A DNA stretch of 34,885 bases from NCBI GenBank assembly GCA_964418595.1, contig CAYQMF010000066.1:1-34885 (forward strand), written 5' to 3'. Source of the stretch: CAYQMF01 sp964418595 (GTDB lineage Bacteria; Planctomycetota; UBA1135; UBA2386). Shown piece by piece: positions 1 through 7,635 of this stretch. The first letter of the stretch is position 1. Each line of letters begins with the position of its first letter. Both the position numbers and the translations under genes were made by a program. The notes under the pieces were generated by a model. The model was given only the letters and a program-made list of their open reading frames with translations, ran no database searches and had not been told where the DNA came from.

Positions 1-49
1 TGGCCTGACAAACTTGACCCAAACCTAAGGATCCCCGGCACCAAGACGT

Positions 50-940
50 CTAGCGGCTGGTGCCGGGCATCTCGCGGACCTGCTTGCGCTCCAGTTCCAC
101 GCGCAGCGTCGGGGGCTTGCTCGGGTCGAGCTTGGTCCGGGCCTGCCAGGGCTCGTAGCCCGCCCGGCGCACCACGAGTTCGAGCACGGCGCCGGCCTTG
201 CCGGTGATCGTGACCGGGGTCTGGCCGTGCAGGTCGCCGTCGACCAGCACGTCGGCCCCCGCTGGCTCGGACACGATCGACAGCGACACCTCTCCCTCGC
301 CGCGCGTCCGGCCGCGGCACGCGGTCACGAACGACGGGTCGCGTCCGACCTGGGCCAGCGCGTCGCGCAACGCATCGTGCTGGAGGTTGGTCGCGTCTTC
401 CTTGCGGAACCGGTTGGCGTCCACGGAGGTCGTGCCGGTGACGGTCTTGGTGAACAGCTTCAGTCCCGTCTCGACCGAGAGCACGGACACCTGCACGTCT
501 GCCGCGATCACGCGCTTGCGGATGTTCAGGCCATAGGCCTTGTTCTCCGTCGTCCGCTCGCGGATCGAAGTGATGGCGCCGGTGACGATCACCGTCGCGC
601 CCAGCAGCCGACCCACGTTCGCGATCCGGGTGGCGTCGACCGTCCCGCTGCCGCCGAACTCCATCTCCTCGAGACAGCTCGACACCCGCGCGCGCTCGAC
701 GACGGCCACGCCGGCATTGACGGCGACTTCCTCGACGCTGGCGCGGCAGAGTTCGGCCAGCGCATCGACGCGCTGGCGTCCGGTGGTGTCCGGCACGACC
801 TCGCGTGTGACCCGCTGGGTCACGCCGCTGGTGTTCTCGAAGGGCAGGACGACCACGCGCGCGGCGGTCGGATCCGGTTGGACCGGAGCCTGGGCAGGAA
901 GGGCGGCGGCGAGGGAAAGGACAAGGAGCGTCTTGGACAT
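50..940 (-). CDS. Exported CsgG/FlgT-like protein with C-terminal PEGA domain
   Basis: The 296-residue product starts with a signal peptide (residues 1-18, ending in ALPAQA). Residues 27-200 resemble the CsgG/FlgT-type fold of outer-membrane assembly lipoproteins: a first strand VVVLPFENTSG (29-39), a central VVERARV (80-86) and a strand TVIVTGAI (116-123). Residues 218-285 form a PEGA domain (SEPAGADVLVDG at 224-235, then a RRAGYEPW turn), a small surface beta-domain. The ATG at 940 is chosen because it begins the signal peptide and has an AAGAGG Shine-Dalgarno sequence 8 bases upstream; the frame stays open far upstream only as antisense of the next gene. No lipobox cysteine is seen, so it is probably periplasmic rather than a lipoprotein. 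It is divergent from a paralogous gene at 1022. The fold assignment is from sequence pattern only; the exact role is unknown. Confidence 0.8.
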   Translation of the reverse strand: MSKTLLVLSLAAALPAQAPVQPDPTAARVVVLPFENTSGVTQRVTREVVPDTTGRQRVDALAELCRASVEEVAVNAGVAVVERARVSSCLEEMEFGGSGTVDATRIANVGRLLGATVIVTGAITSIRERTTENKAYGLNIRKRVIAADVQVSVLSVETGLKLFTKTVTGTTSVDANRFRKEDATNLQHDALRDALAQVGRDPSFVTACRGRTRGEGEVSLSIVSEPAGADVLVDGDLHGQTPVTITGKAGAVLELVVRRAGYEPWQARTKLDPSKPPTLRVELERKQVREMPGTSR

Positions 941-1021
941 GGGAGCGGCCTCTTTTGCGTCCCCCAGCGCCACGCGCGCGCGCCCGTTGCAACGGGACGG
1001 CGGCGGCAGCGCTGAGGGCGC
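941..1021. promoter_or_regulatory. Divergent intergenic region between two CsgG-like genes
   Basis: This 81-base gap separates two head-to-head genes for related exported proteins, so it must hold both promoters or one shared regulatory region. The Shine-Dalgarno of the minus gene (AAGAGG on the minus strand) and a GAGGG before the plus gene at 1022 are visible. No clear -35/-10 pair can be named in this GC-rich sequence. Confidence 0.4.
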
Positions 1022-2146
1022 ATGCACGCAAGCGGCCTCGCATTCCTCCTCCTCGCATCCCTCGCCTCCCTGGCCACGGCCCAGGAGCTCCCCCGCACGC
1101 TCGACAGCGCCATCGTCGTGGCGCCGTTCGAGAACCTCACGGATCGGCGCGACCAGCAGGCCGACCCCGCGAACCCGCGCCGGCGGATCGACCGGTTCGC
1201 CGAGTCGGCGCGCGAGGGCGTGGAGCGACGGCTCGTCGCGGCGAGCCTCCCCGTCGTCGATCGGGCCCGCCTCGGCTCCGTGCTGCAGGAGGAAGCCCTC
1301 GCCGAGTCGGGCCTCGTCGACGGCGCGTCGGTGACGCGCGTGGGCGCCAAGGTCGGCGCGCACTGGCTCGTGGCGGGCACGCTCAACGCGCTCCGCATGG
1401 TCCGCACCAAGCCGGGCAAGCGCGAGGACGCGTTCGAACAGAGCGTCGTCCTCACCGTGCGCGTGATCGACATCACGACCATGCAGGTCGCCTACGCGAA
1501 GCGCTACGAGGGGACCCAGAAGGGCGACGGCCGGCCGGGCCGCGACATCCTGAGCGGCCCTCTCGCGGCCGCGCTCGAGGTGATGGGCCGTGACGCGGGC
1601 CTCGTCGCCGCGCTCCGCAACCGTCCGTCCAAGCTTCCCGCTCTCTACGCGGTGGTCCTGCCGTTCGCCAACGGCACGGGCGTGCGCGGCGCTACATCCT
1701 CGCGCCAGGGTGGCGATCGCTTCGGCGAGACCGCGCGCGAGGCCGTCGAGGCCGAGTTCGCGCGCCGGCGCGTGCCGATGGTCGATCGCCTGCGCCTCGC
1801 CGACGCCCAGCGTGAACTGGCACTCGGCGAGACGGGCCTCCTCGACCCAGCGTCCCTGGCCAAGGTCGGCAAGCACCTCGGCGCCCGCTACGTCGTGACC
1901 GGCAGCGTTTCCGGCTACCTGGCGACGGAGGATCGCAAGAACCACGGCGTCGACCTCACGGCGAAGGTGCTGGTCAAGGTGATCGACGCGGAGTCGATGC
2001 GCATCGTGCTGAGCGAGGAGTTCCAAGGTGATCTGCGGTGGAACGGCGTCTCGTCCAACGACCGGCTCGAAGCCGTGCTGGAGCGCGCGCTCGCCAAGCT
2101 GTCGGCGCCCGCGAGCCTGCGGCTCGCGGAGATGCCGGGCAACTGA
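1022..2146 (+). CDS. Exported protein with two tandem CsgG/FlgT-like domains
   Basis: The 374-residue product has a signal peptide (1-21, ending SLATAQ) followed by two copies of the same domain. Copy one covers about 29-195 (IVVAPFENLTD, then VVDRARLGSVLQEE, then HWLVAGTL). Copy two covers about 207-365 (VVLPFANGTG, then MVDRLRLADAQREL, then RYVVTGSV). Each copy matches the domain in the divergent neighbour at 50-940, so this locus holds three related domains. The family normally builds or assists outer-membrane assemblies or periplasmic complexes; which one applies here cannot be told. The ATG at 1022 opens the signal peptide and is preceded by GAGGG. The gene stands alone on the plus strand, 101 bases before the cysteine synthase-like gene. 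Confidence 0.8.
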   Translation: MHASGLAFLLLASLASLATAQELPRTLDSAIVVAPFENLTDRRDQQADPANPRRRIDRFAESAREGVERRLVAASLPVVDRARLGSVLQEEALAESGLVDGASVTRVGAKVGAHWLVAGTLNALRMVRTKPGKREDAFEQSVVLTVRVIDITTMQVAYAKRYEGTQKGDGRPGRDILSGPLAAALEVMGRDAGLVAALRNRPSKLPALYAVVLPFANGTGVRGATSSRQGGDRFGETAREAVEAEFARRRVPMVDRLRLADAQRELALGETGLLDPASLAKVGKHLGARYVVTGSVSGYLATEDRKNHGVDLTAKVLVKVIDAESMRIVLSEEFQGDLRWNGVSSNDRLEAVLERALAKLSAPASLRLAEMPGN

Positions 2147-2247
2147 GCGCGACACGGAGGACGGCGAGACGGAACGTGAAGCCGTCCCCCAGGCCGGCGA
2201 AAGACGAACGCGGACGCGGGGTTGTCGGATGCGGACCTGCGCCCGCC

Positions 2248-3264
2248 ATGGCCATCCTTCCATCGCGCTCCCACGCCACCCTGCGCCTCGCCGCACTGGT
2301 CGGCAACACGCCGCTCCTGCGCATCGACTACGCCCTCGACGGTGCGGCGCGGGTGGTCTACGCCAAGTACGAGCCGATGAACCTCACCGGCAGCGTGAAG
2401 GACCGCATGGCGCTGCACATCCTCGAGCGCGCCTGCGCGACCGGAGCGCTGGTGCCGGGTCAGCCGATCGTCGAGGCGAGCAGCGGCAACACCGGGATCT
2501 CGATCGCGGCGCTGGGGCGAGCGCTCGGGCATCCGGTGACGATCTTCATGCCCGACTGGATGAGCATGGAACGCAAGCGCCTGATCGAGGCGTTCGGGGC
2601 CACGGTCGTCGGGGTGACACGCGAGCAGGGCGGTTTCGTCGGGTCGGTCCGGCTGGCCGAGGAGTTCGCGCGCAAGCACGGGGCGTTCGAGCCGCGTCAG
2701 TTCGCCAACGAGGCCAACGTCGAAGCCCACATCGCCAGCACCGGCCCGGAGATCGAACGGCAGCTCGCGCAGTTCGGTGTCGCGCCGGATGCGTTCGTCG
2801 CCGGCGTCGGCACCGGCGGCACCGTGATGGGGGTCGGTGCCTACCTGCGGCGCGGCGGTCGCAACGTGCGGATCCACCCGCTCGAGCCGGCCAACTCGCC
2901 GACGCTGCGCACCGGCCACCGCGTCGGCCAGCACCGCATCCAGGGCATCTCCGACGAGTTCGTGCCGCCCATCGTCCACCTCGATCAGCTCGATCCGGTG
3001 GTCGACGCCTGGGACGGCGATTCGATCCTCATGGCGCAGGCGCTGTCGCGGCAGATGGGGCTCGGTGTCGGCATCTCGTCCGGCGCCAACGTTCTCGGGG
3101 CGATGCAGTTGCGTGAGGGGATGAGCGGCGAAGCCGTGGTGGCCACCCTGCTGCCGGACTCGAACAAGAAGTACCTGTCCACCGACCTCTGCCGTGAAGA
3201 GCCAGTGCAGGAGGGCTACTGGACGCCGCGGGTGACCCTGCTGGGCGTGGTCGCCGTGCGCTGA
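2248..3264 (+). CDS. PLP-dependent cysteine synthase / cystathionine beta-synthase family enzyme
   Basis: The 338-residue product is a fold-type II PLP enzyme. The Schiff-base lysine is K51 in NLTGSVKDR, the substrate-binding loop is SSGNTG (79-84 region), and the PLP phosphate loop is GVGTGGT (about 187-192). SSGAN near 278 and the C-terminal PDSNKKYLST are typical of the O-acetylserine sulfhydrylase/CBS group. The likely reaction is beta-replacement on an activated serine to make cysteine or cystathionine in the cytoplasm. There is no C-terminal CBS-pair regulatory domain, so it is the catalytic core only. The frame is open upstream, but the ATG at 2248 fits the family's N-terminus (LVGNTPLLR at 18-25). 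Choosing between cysteine synthase and cystathionine beta-synthase is not possible from sequence alone. The neighbours on both sides are unrelated to sulfur metabolism. Confidence 0.9.
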   Translation: MAILPSRSHATLRLAALVGNTPLLRIDYALDGAARVVYAKYEPMNLTGSVKDRMALHILERACATGALVPGQPIVEASSGNTGISIAALGRALGHPVTIFMPDWMSMERKRLIEAFGATVVGVTREQGGFVGSVRLAEEFARKHGAFEPRQFANEANVEAHIASTGPEIERQLAQFGVAPDAFVAGVGTGGTVMGVGAYLRRGGRNVRIHPLEPANSPTLRTGHRVGQHRIQGISDEFVPPIVHLDQLDPVVDAWDGDSILMAQALSRQMGLGVGISSGANVLGAMQLREGMSGEAVVATLLPDSNKKYLSTDLCREEPVQEGYWTPRVTLLGVVAVR

Positions 3265-3294
3265 CGAGGTCGCCACGGACGATGGCGGTCCGCC

Positions 3295-3482
3295 TCAGGC
3301 GCCAACCGCGCGGTCCAGCCACGCGGCCCAGCCCCGCTGGCACGCGAGCGGGCCACCGATCAGGATGCCGGCGACAACCATCCCGCCGCCGAACCACGTC
3401 GAGGAGTGCACGCGGCCGAGCGTCGCGCGATCGTGCCGCACCACCGGCACCAGCAACCCGAGCATCAGCGCGACCGTGACTG
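3295..3482 (-). pseudogene. C-terminal fragment of a small integral membrane protein
   Basis: On the minus strand about 60 codons read as the tail of a membrane protein: a hydrophobic stretch (VALMLGLLVPVV), a charged loop ending RVHSSTWFGG, a second hydrophobic stretch (MVVAGILIGGPLA) and a closing amphipathic segment WAAWLDRAVGA before the stop. The HxxTxxGG loop recalls the end of small multi-helix membrane proteins with an HPATLWGG motif. The upstream part of the gene is missing: at about 3482 the sequence switches to the transposase fragment. No start or ribosome binding site belongs to it. The membrane-tail reading is direct; the family resemblance is from memory and moderate. Confidence 0.5.
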
Positions 3483-4244
3483 CTCGCCAGTGATGGTCTT
3501 CCAACGCGACCCAGCGCGTTTCATGCGGACACCGACCAGGGTCTTGCAGGTGGCTTCGACAGCGCCGCTGCCGATCGGCAGACCGAGGCGCAACGACCTT
3601 GCGAAGCGCATGCGTTCGGCGTGGTTCTCGAAAGTGATGGCTTCATGGACCGGCCGCTTGGAGTCGCATCGCTTGTTCTCCACGCCGGAGTCCCGCAGCT
3701 CGGCAAGGATCTCCTCAGCAGCGCTGTTCGCGCGACGCAACCGAACACGCCAACGGTGCAACACCGGTTCGACGTGGTCGGCACTGAAGATGAGCTTGGC
3801 GGCCGGCGCCAATTCCTCGATCACGTGCCAGAAGTCGATGCCTTGCTCCACCTTGCCGAACACCGTCGCGGGGAAGTGGGTTTGGAGCAGGTTGCACATC
3901 TCGGGTGCGCCGTCGGACAGCAGCTTGATTCGGAGGTCGGGGCGTTGCTCGAGCAGGCGATGGGCCTCGTTGGCGATCTCGGCGCACCACGGCTCGACGT
4001 CGCTCTCGGGCATGCATCCGTACCGGAGCGTGTGCAGGCTCTCTCCCTCGGCGTCGTGCAGAGAGATCGTCGCGCAGTAGGCCATGCGGAAGTTCCGATC
4101 GACGGGCCGTTTCGGCGCATCCTTGCGCGGTCGGCCAGCCGGACGGGTCGTGACCTCCTCCATCGGCATGGCCACACGATCCAAGGCCACGCTCATGGCG
4201 ACGGCTTCCGCCGGCATATCGAACTCCTGCGTGAGTTCGTCCCG
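3465..4244 (-). pseudogene. Internal fragment of an ISKra4-like DDE transposase
   Basis: About 260 codons match the catalytic middle of a DDE transposase of the ISKra4-like group. SVALDRVAMPMEE holds the likely first Asp, LLSDGAPEM the second, and PVHEAI with LPIGSGAVEATCKTLV the region of the last acidic residue; MKRAGSRWKT follows. Relatives have roughly 200 more residues before the first Asp and a short tail after GSRWK. Here the N-terminal part is replaced by four-helix-bundle sequence upstream of about 4244, and the tail is replaced after ITGE by membrane-protein sequence, giving an early stop at 3465. An ATG at 4217 gives a 250-residue frame, but the protein would lack essential parts. 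No terminal inverted repeats were found. The family name is from motif recall; the truncation at both ends is clear. Confidence 0.75.
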
Positions 4245-4404
4245 CAGGCATACATCGAGGATTGCCGCGCTCTCCGTTAGTCGAGCCTACCGCGATCATG
4301 TAGTAGCGCCGCTTGTCGGGCTTCGAGAACTTGCCAGCGCCCTCGGCAAGATTGAGGACGATCGATGTCGAGGCACGCTCGAGCTGGTCGCCCCGTTCGG
4401 CTGA
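4245..4404 (-). pseudogene. Frameshifted remnant of a four-helix-bundle (S23/IVP-type) protein
   Basis: The minus strand encodes GDQLERASTSIVLNLAEG followed by GKFSKPDKRRYYMIAVGST, then, after a one-base frame change near 4275, ESAAILDVCL. These are the middle helices of the four-helix-bundle family related to proteins encoded in 23S rRNA intervening sequences (usual pattern: QLxRAxxSIxLNIAEGxGR, RxFYxIAxGSxxExxAILD). Both the first helix and the last helix are missing. At the 3' end the frame runs directly into the transposase fragment; at the 5' end it abuts the SnoaL-like fragment on the other strand at about 4402. The function of the family is not known in detail, and this copy is not functional. 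Confidence 0.7.
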
Positions 4405-4607
4405 GGATCCTCGACGTCATCGGCGAGGGCCCACTGGCCGCGGTGCGCTTCGAGAACGGCACGCCGAGCGGCGTGGTCGAGTCGTGCGACTGGGTACGGG
4501 TCGAGGACGGCCTGATCCGCGAGGCGCGCTCGTACTACGAACCCACACCGATCCGCGCCGTGCTGGCGCCGTCCGACCAGGACGGGTTGGGGGGCGCATC
4601 CGCGTGA
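4402..4607 (+). pseudogene. C-terminal half of a SnoaL/NTF2-like protein
   Basis: About 67 codons starting near 4404 (RILDVIGEGPLAAVRFE) read as the second half of an NTF2-like alpha+beta barrel protein: SGVVESCDWVRVEDGLI, then REARSYYEPTPI, a typical C-terminal strand pattern of SnoaL-like proteins. Full members are about 110-140 residues and begin with an N-terminal helix hairpin that is absent here. An ATG at 4365 lies in frame, but its first dozen codons are antisense to the four-helix-bundle remnant, so it is not a believable start. The piece is therefore a truncated gene joined head-on to a foreign fragment. Confidence 0.6.
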
Positions 4608-4707
4608 GCCGAACGCTAGCCAGATGGCGTGGGCGAGACCTTCGCGCGCCCCTCGTGTAGCGGCCGGACACCGCGCACACGAAGATCATTGCGCACTCCG
4701 CGACTCC

Positions 4708-4983
4708 CTACTTCACCTCCGCGACGAGGGCCGCGGAGTCGGCCAGTTCCGCAAGGCGTCGAAGAAGGCGTGCGTGCGGAGGGCATTCGCGCGCAGCGGA
4801 TTCGAACAGAGCCTGCGTCCCACCGCACGATCTGCGCCAACATGGCTTCGTCGTCGATGCGTTCTCCACCGGGAGGCTGTCGTCTGGCCCTCGTTTCGCT
4901 TGCTCGATCAGGAACTCGACATCGTCGGCGATGGCCGCGCGCAACCAGCCGCGGGACACCTCGGCGGTCCATGTGGCGTTCAC
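4708..4983 (-). CDS. Small ORF of unknown function (doubtful)
   Basis: A 91-codon frame begins with GTG at 4983, which overlaps the stop of the preceding small frame in a GTGA tetranucleotide. Its first 40 codons look protein-like (WLRAAIADDVEFLIEQAKRG, an amphipathic helix), while the second half is rich in Cys and Arg and looks less natural. It lies in the graveyard region, so it may be the remains of a longer gene broken by frameshifts: other minus-strand frames nearby also contain short protein-like stretches such as KTLASAVEQYAALANA. No family was recognised. Confidence 0.25.
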   Translation of the reverse strand: MNATWTAEVSRGWLRAAIADDVEFLIEQAKRGPDDSLPVENASTTKPCWRRSCGGTQALFESAARECPPHARLLRRLAELADSAALVAEVK

Positions 4984-5120
4984 GGCTCCGGGCGTTCGCC
5001 AGTGCTGCGTACTGCTCCACCGCGCTCGCCAAGGTCTTGGCGAAGCCGCACGACTGCGTAGGGACCGATCGACACGGGGAGGTCCGGCGGGTGCTGGGGC
5101 TCCGAGGGTGGGTTCGGCAT
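4980..5120 (-). CDS. 46-codon ORF upstream of and coupled to the 4708-4983 frame (doubtful)
   Basis: ATG at 5120 opens a short frame beginning MPNPPSEPQHPPDLPVSIGP and ending at 4980, where its TGA overlaps the GTG of the next frame. The proline-rich start followed by PYAVVRL looks like a real N-terminus, but the last 20 residues are Arg/Gly-rich and another frame is more protein-like there. This fits a frameshifted gene start rather than an intact small protein. No family was recognised. Confidence 0.25.
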   Translation of the reverse strand: MPNPPSEPQHPPDLPVSIGPYAVVRLRQDLGERGGAVRSTGERPEP

Positions 5121-5195
5121 GCCTGGCGCTGATTGCGCAAGGCTAGCGGCAGCGGACCGGCGCGCGCGACGGCGCTGCCTGCTATTCATGCGGCG

Positions 5196-7634
5196 ATGCC
5201 GATCGCCGTCGCCGCGTTGCTGTCGCTCGCCCTGCAGACTCCGACGCCGGCACCCCAAGACGGCGTGCAGCGCGCGGTGGCGTTCTGCGTGCGCTACGCC
5301 AACGGCTGGCTCGCGCATGCCGACGCCCGCTCCGGCCTGCTGCCGCGGACGCTCACCGGCGACGCGTACTGGAACGCGAAGGACTGCGCCGCCGACAACT
5401 TCCCCTTCCTGGCGATGACGGCGCACCTCACCGGCCTGCCGCACCTGCGCCGGGCGGCCGACTTCATCTTCGCGCAGGAGCAGAAGCTCACCCGACACGG
5501 CAGCGGCATGCCTGACGACTTCGTGTTCGCCACCCAGGCGCTGCGCGCGCGCGACGCGAAGCCGGAGGACCTCGTGTTCGGCGCCGCCGAGTACTGCAAG
5601 GACGGGCTCCTGCCGTTGTACGAGTGGACCGGCGATCCGCGCTACCTGCGGCGCATGACGGAGCTGCTGCACGCGATCGCGGCGCAGGCGGCGGTGCCAT
5701 CGCCGGCCGGCGCGCTGCCCTCGAGCAACCTGGAGGTGAACGGCGACCTCCTGCAGGCGATGAGCCGCGCGTGGTGGATCACCGGCGACGATGAGTTCTC
5801 CACCGTCGCGTTCCGCCTCGCCGACCACCACCTCCTGCACGCCCCGCTGCTGCAACTCCAGAGCCTCGCGTTGCGCGACCACGGCTGCGAGGTGATCGGG
5901 GGGCTCAGCGAGGCGTACGCCCTGGCCCGGCACGCGGACCCGGCGCGCGCCGACGCGTGGCAGGCCCCGCTGTACGCGCTTCTCGACTGCATCGCGACGC
6001 ACGGCGTGCGCGACGATGGCCTGCTGCACGTCGCCATCGATCCGCGCACCGGCAAGGTCACGCACGCGGGCGCGAGCGACGGGTGGGGCTACGTGTTCGA
6101 TGCGTTCCTCACGGTCGCCGCGGTCGACCACGAGCCGCGCTTCCGCGACATCGTTGCGCGCAGTCTCGACCGCGTGGTGAAGGTCGACGTCAGGAGCACC
6201 CCGGGTCTCGGCGGCGCCGACGGCTGCGCCGACTCGCTCGAGGGCGCGCTCAACATCCTGGCGCGCCTCCCCCACGCCGGAGCGTCGGCGTGGGTCGACC
6301 GCGAGATCGGGATCCTGTTCGACGCGCAGCGCCCCGACGGGATCCTCGAGGCCTGGTACGGCGACGGCAACTCGGCGCGCACGATGTGGATGTGGGCGTT
6401 GAGCAAGACGCAGGGCGTCAGCGTGCAACCCTGGCGGGAAGACGTGGCGCTCTCGGTCGCACGCGCGGCGGACGGGGGCCTGCAGATCGCGCTGCACGCC
6501 GACTTCGCGTGGAGCGGCACGATGTCGTGCGATCGTCCCCGGCATGGCGACGTGATGCGCATGCCGCTCGACTACGCCCGGATCAACCAGTGGCCGGAGT
6601 GGTTCGCGCCGGCGCGCCACGACGCATTCACCCTCACCCAGGAGGGCGGCGCCGCGCGCCAAATGACCGGCGCCGATCTGTGGGCGATGCCGCTCGAACT
6701 GAAGAAGGGCGAGACGAAGCGCTTCACGCTCGTCGCCGCGGCCGCCCCACCCCTGCGCACGCTCGGCTACGTCCCGGGCGACGCCGCGCCAGCCGACTGG
6801 CAACGCCGGGTGCGCGCGCGCCTGCTCACGCTGCTCGGCGTCGACGACCTGCTCGGCGCGCAGATCCCGCTCGCCCCGCAGGTCGTCAGCGCGGGGCGGC
6901 GCGAGGGCTACACCGACCAGGAGATCGAGCTGCAGAGCACGCCGACGCGCCGGATGACCGTGCGCATGACCGTGCCGACGGCGGGCGCGGGACCGTTCCC
7001 CGCCGTCGTGTGCATCCACGGCCACGGTGGCACCCGCGCGTCCGTGCACGAACCAGGCATCTACCGGGGCTTCGCGGCGGCGCTGGCGCGGCAGGGCTTC
7101 GTCACCATCGCCTGCGACGTCGGTCAGCACGCGGTCTTCGAGCGCGGGCGCACGCTCATGGGCGAGCGCTTCTTCGACCTGCGCCGCTGCGTCGACCATC
7201 TGGTCGCCAGCGGGCAGGTCGATCCGGTGCGCATCGGCTGCGCTGGGCTGTCGCTCGGCGGCGAGATGGCCATGTGGCTCGGGGCGCTGGACCCGCGCAT
7301 CGCGGCGGTCGTGAGCTGCGGCTTCCTCACCACGATGGACCAGATGGAGCAAGGCCACTGCATGTGCTGGAAGCTCCACGGGCTGCGCGAGCTGGTCGAC
7401 TACGCCGACATCTACGCCCTCACTGCGCCGCGGCCCCTGCAGTGCCAGAACGGCCTCCGCGAAGGCCCCGCCGACTTCTGCGTACCCCTGGCCCGCGCCG
7501 CGATGACGCAGATCCTCGCGATCTACCGCGATCTGCGCGCGCCCGACGCGGCGACGCTGCACGTGCACGCCGAAGGTCACGTCGTCGATCTGCCGGCGTT
7601 GCTGGCCTTCCTCAACAAGCACCTGGGTCACTGA
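5196..7634 (+). CDS. Exported two-domain enzyme: glycosidase-like helical domain plus alpha/beta-hydrolase esterase
   Basis: The 812-residue product has a short signal peptide (1-16). Residues about 20-500 are rich in paired helices with aromatic and acidic residues (ADNFPFLAMTAHL, RYLRRMTELLHAIA, GWGYVFDAFLTVA), which suggests an (alpha/alpha)6-barrel of the six-hairpin glycosidase type. Residues about 545-812 are an alpha/beta-hydrolase of the dienelactone-hydrolase/acetyl-xylan-esterase group: oxyanion loop HGHGG (608-612), nucleophile S686 in GLSLGG, and a C-terminal histidine H795 in AEGHVVD; the acid is probably the Asp in GPADFCVP. The likely role is breakdown of an esterified polysaccharide outside the cytoplasm. 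The ATG at 5196 is preferred over one at 5133 because it begins the signal peptide. One base separates its stop from the next gene. The substrate is unknown and the glycosidase reading is less sure than the esterase. Confidence 0.75.
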   Translation: MPIAVAALLSLALQTPTPAPQDGVQRAVAFCVRYANGWLAHADARSGLLPRTLTGDAYWNAKDCAADNFPFLAMTAHLTGLPHLRRAADFIFAQEQKLTRHGSGMPDDFVFATQALRARDAKPEDLVFGAAEYCKDGLLPLYEWTGDPRYLRRMTELLHAIAAQAAVPSPAGALPSSNLEVNGDLLQAMSRAWWITGDDEFSTVAFRLADHHLLHAPLLQLQSLALRDHGCEVIGGLSEAYALARHADPARADAWQAPLYALLDCIATHGVRDDGLLHVAIDPRTGKVTHAGASDGWGYVFDAFLTVAAVDHEPRFRDIVARSLDRVVKVDVRSTPGLGGADGCADSLEGALNILARLPHAGASAWVDREIGILFDAQRPDGILEAWYGDGNSARTMWMWALSKTQGVSVQPWREDVALSVARAADGGLQIALHADFAWSGTMSCDRPRHGDVMRMPLDYARINQWPEWFAPARHDAFTLTQEGGAARQMTGADLWAMPLELKKGETKRFTLVAAAAPPLRTLGYVPGDAAPADWQRRVRARLLTLLGVDDLLGAQIPLAPQVVSAGRREGYTDQEIELQSTPTRRMTVRMTVPTAGAGPFPAVVCIHGHGGTRASVHEPGIYRGFAAALARQGFVTIACDVGQHAVFERGRTLMGERFFDLRRCVDHLVASGQVDPVRIGCAGLSLGGEMAMWLGALDPRIAAVVSCGFLTTMDQMEQGHCMCWKLHGLRELVDYADIYALTAPRPLQCQNGLREGPADFCVPLARAAMTQILAIYRDLRAPDAATLHVHAEGHVVDLPALLAFLNKHLGH

Positions 7635-7635
7635 C

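Noticed and set aside
50..2296. Continuous 748-codon minus-strand frame covering both CsgG-like genes
   Set aside because: Only the part 50-940 starts with a signal peptide and looks like a protein; the upstream part is antisense to the better-supported gene at 1022-2146.
3295..4607. A complete insertion sequence
   Set aside because: No terminal inverted repeats or target duplication were found, and the transposase lacks both its N-terminal part and its tail.
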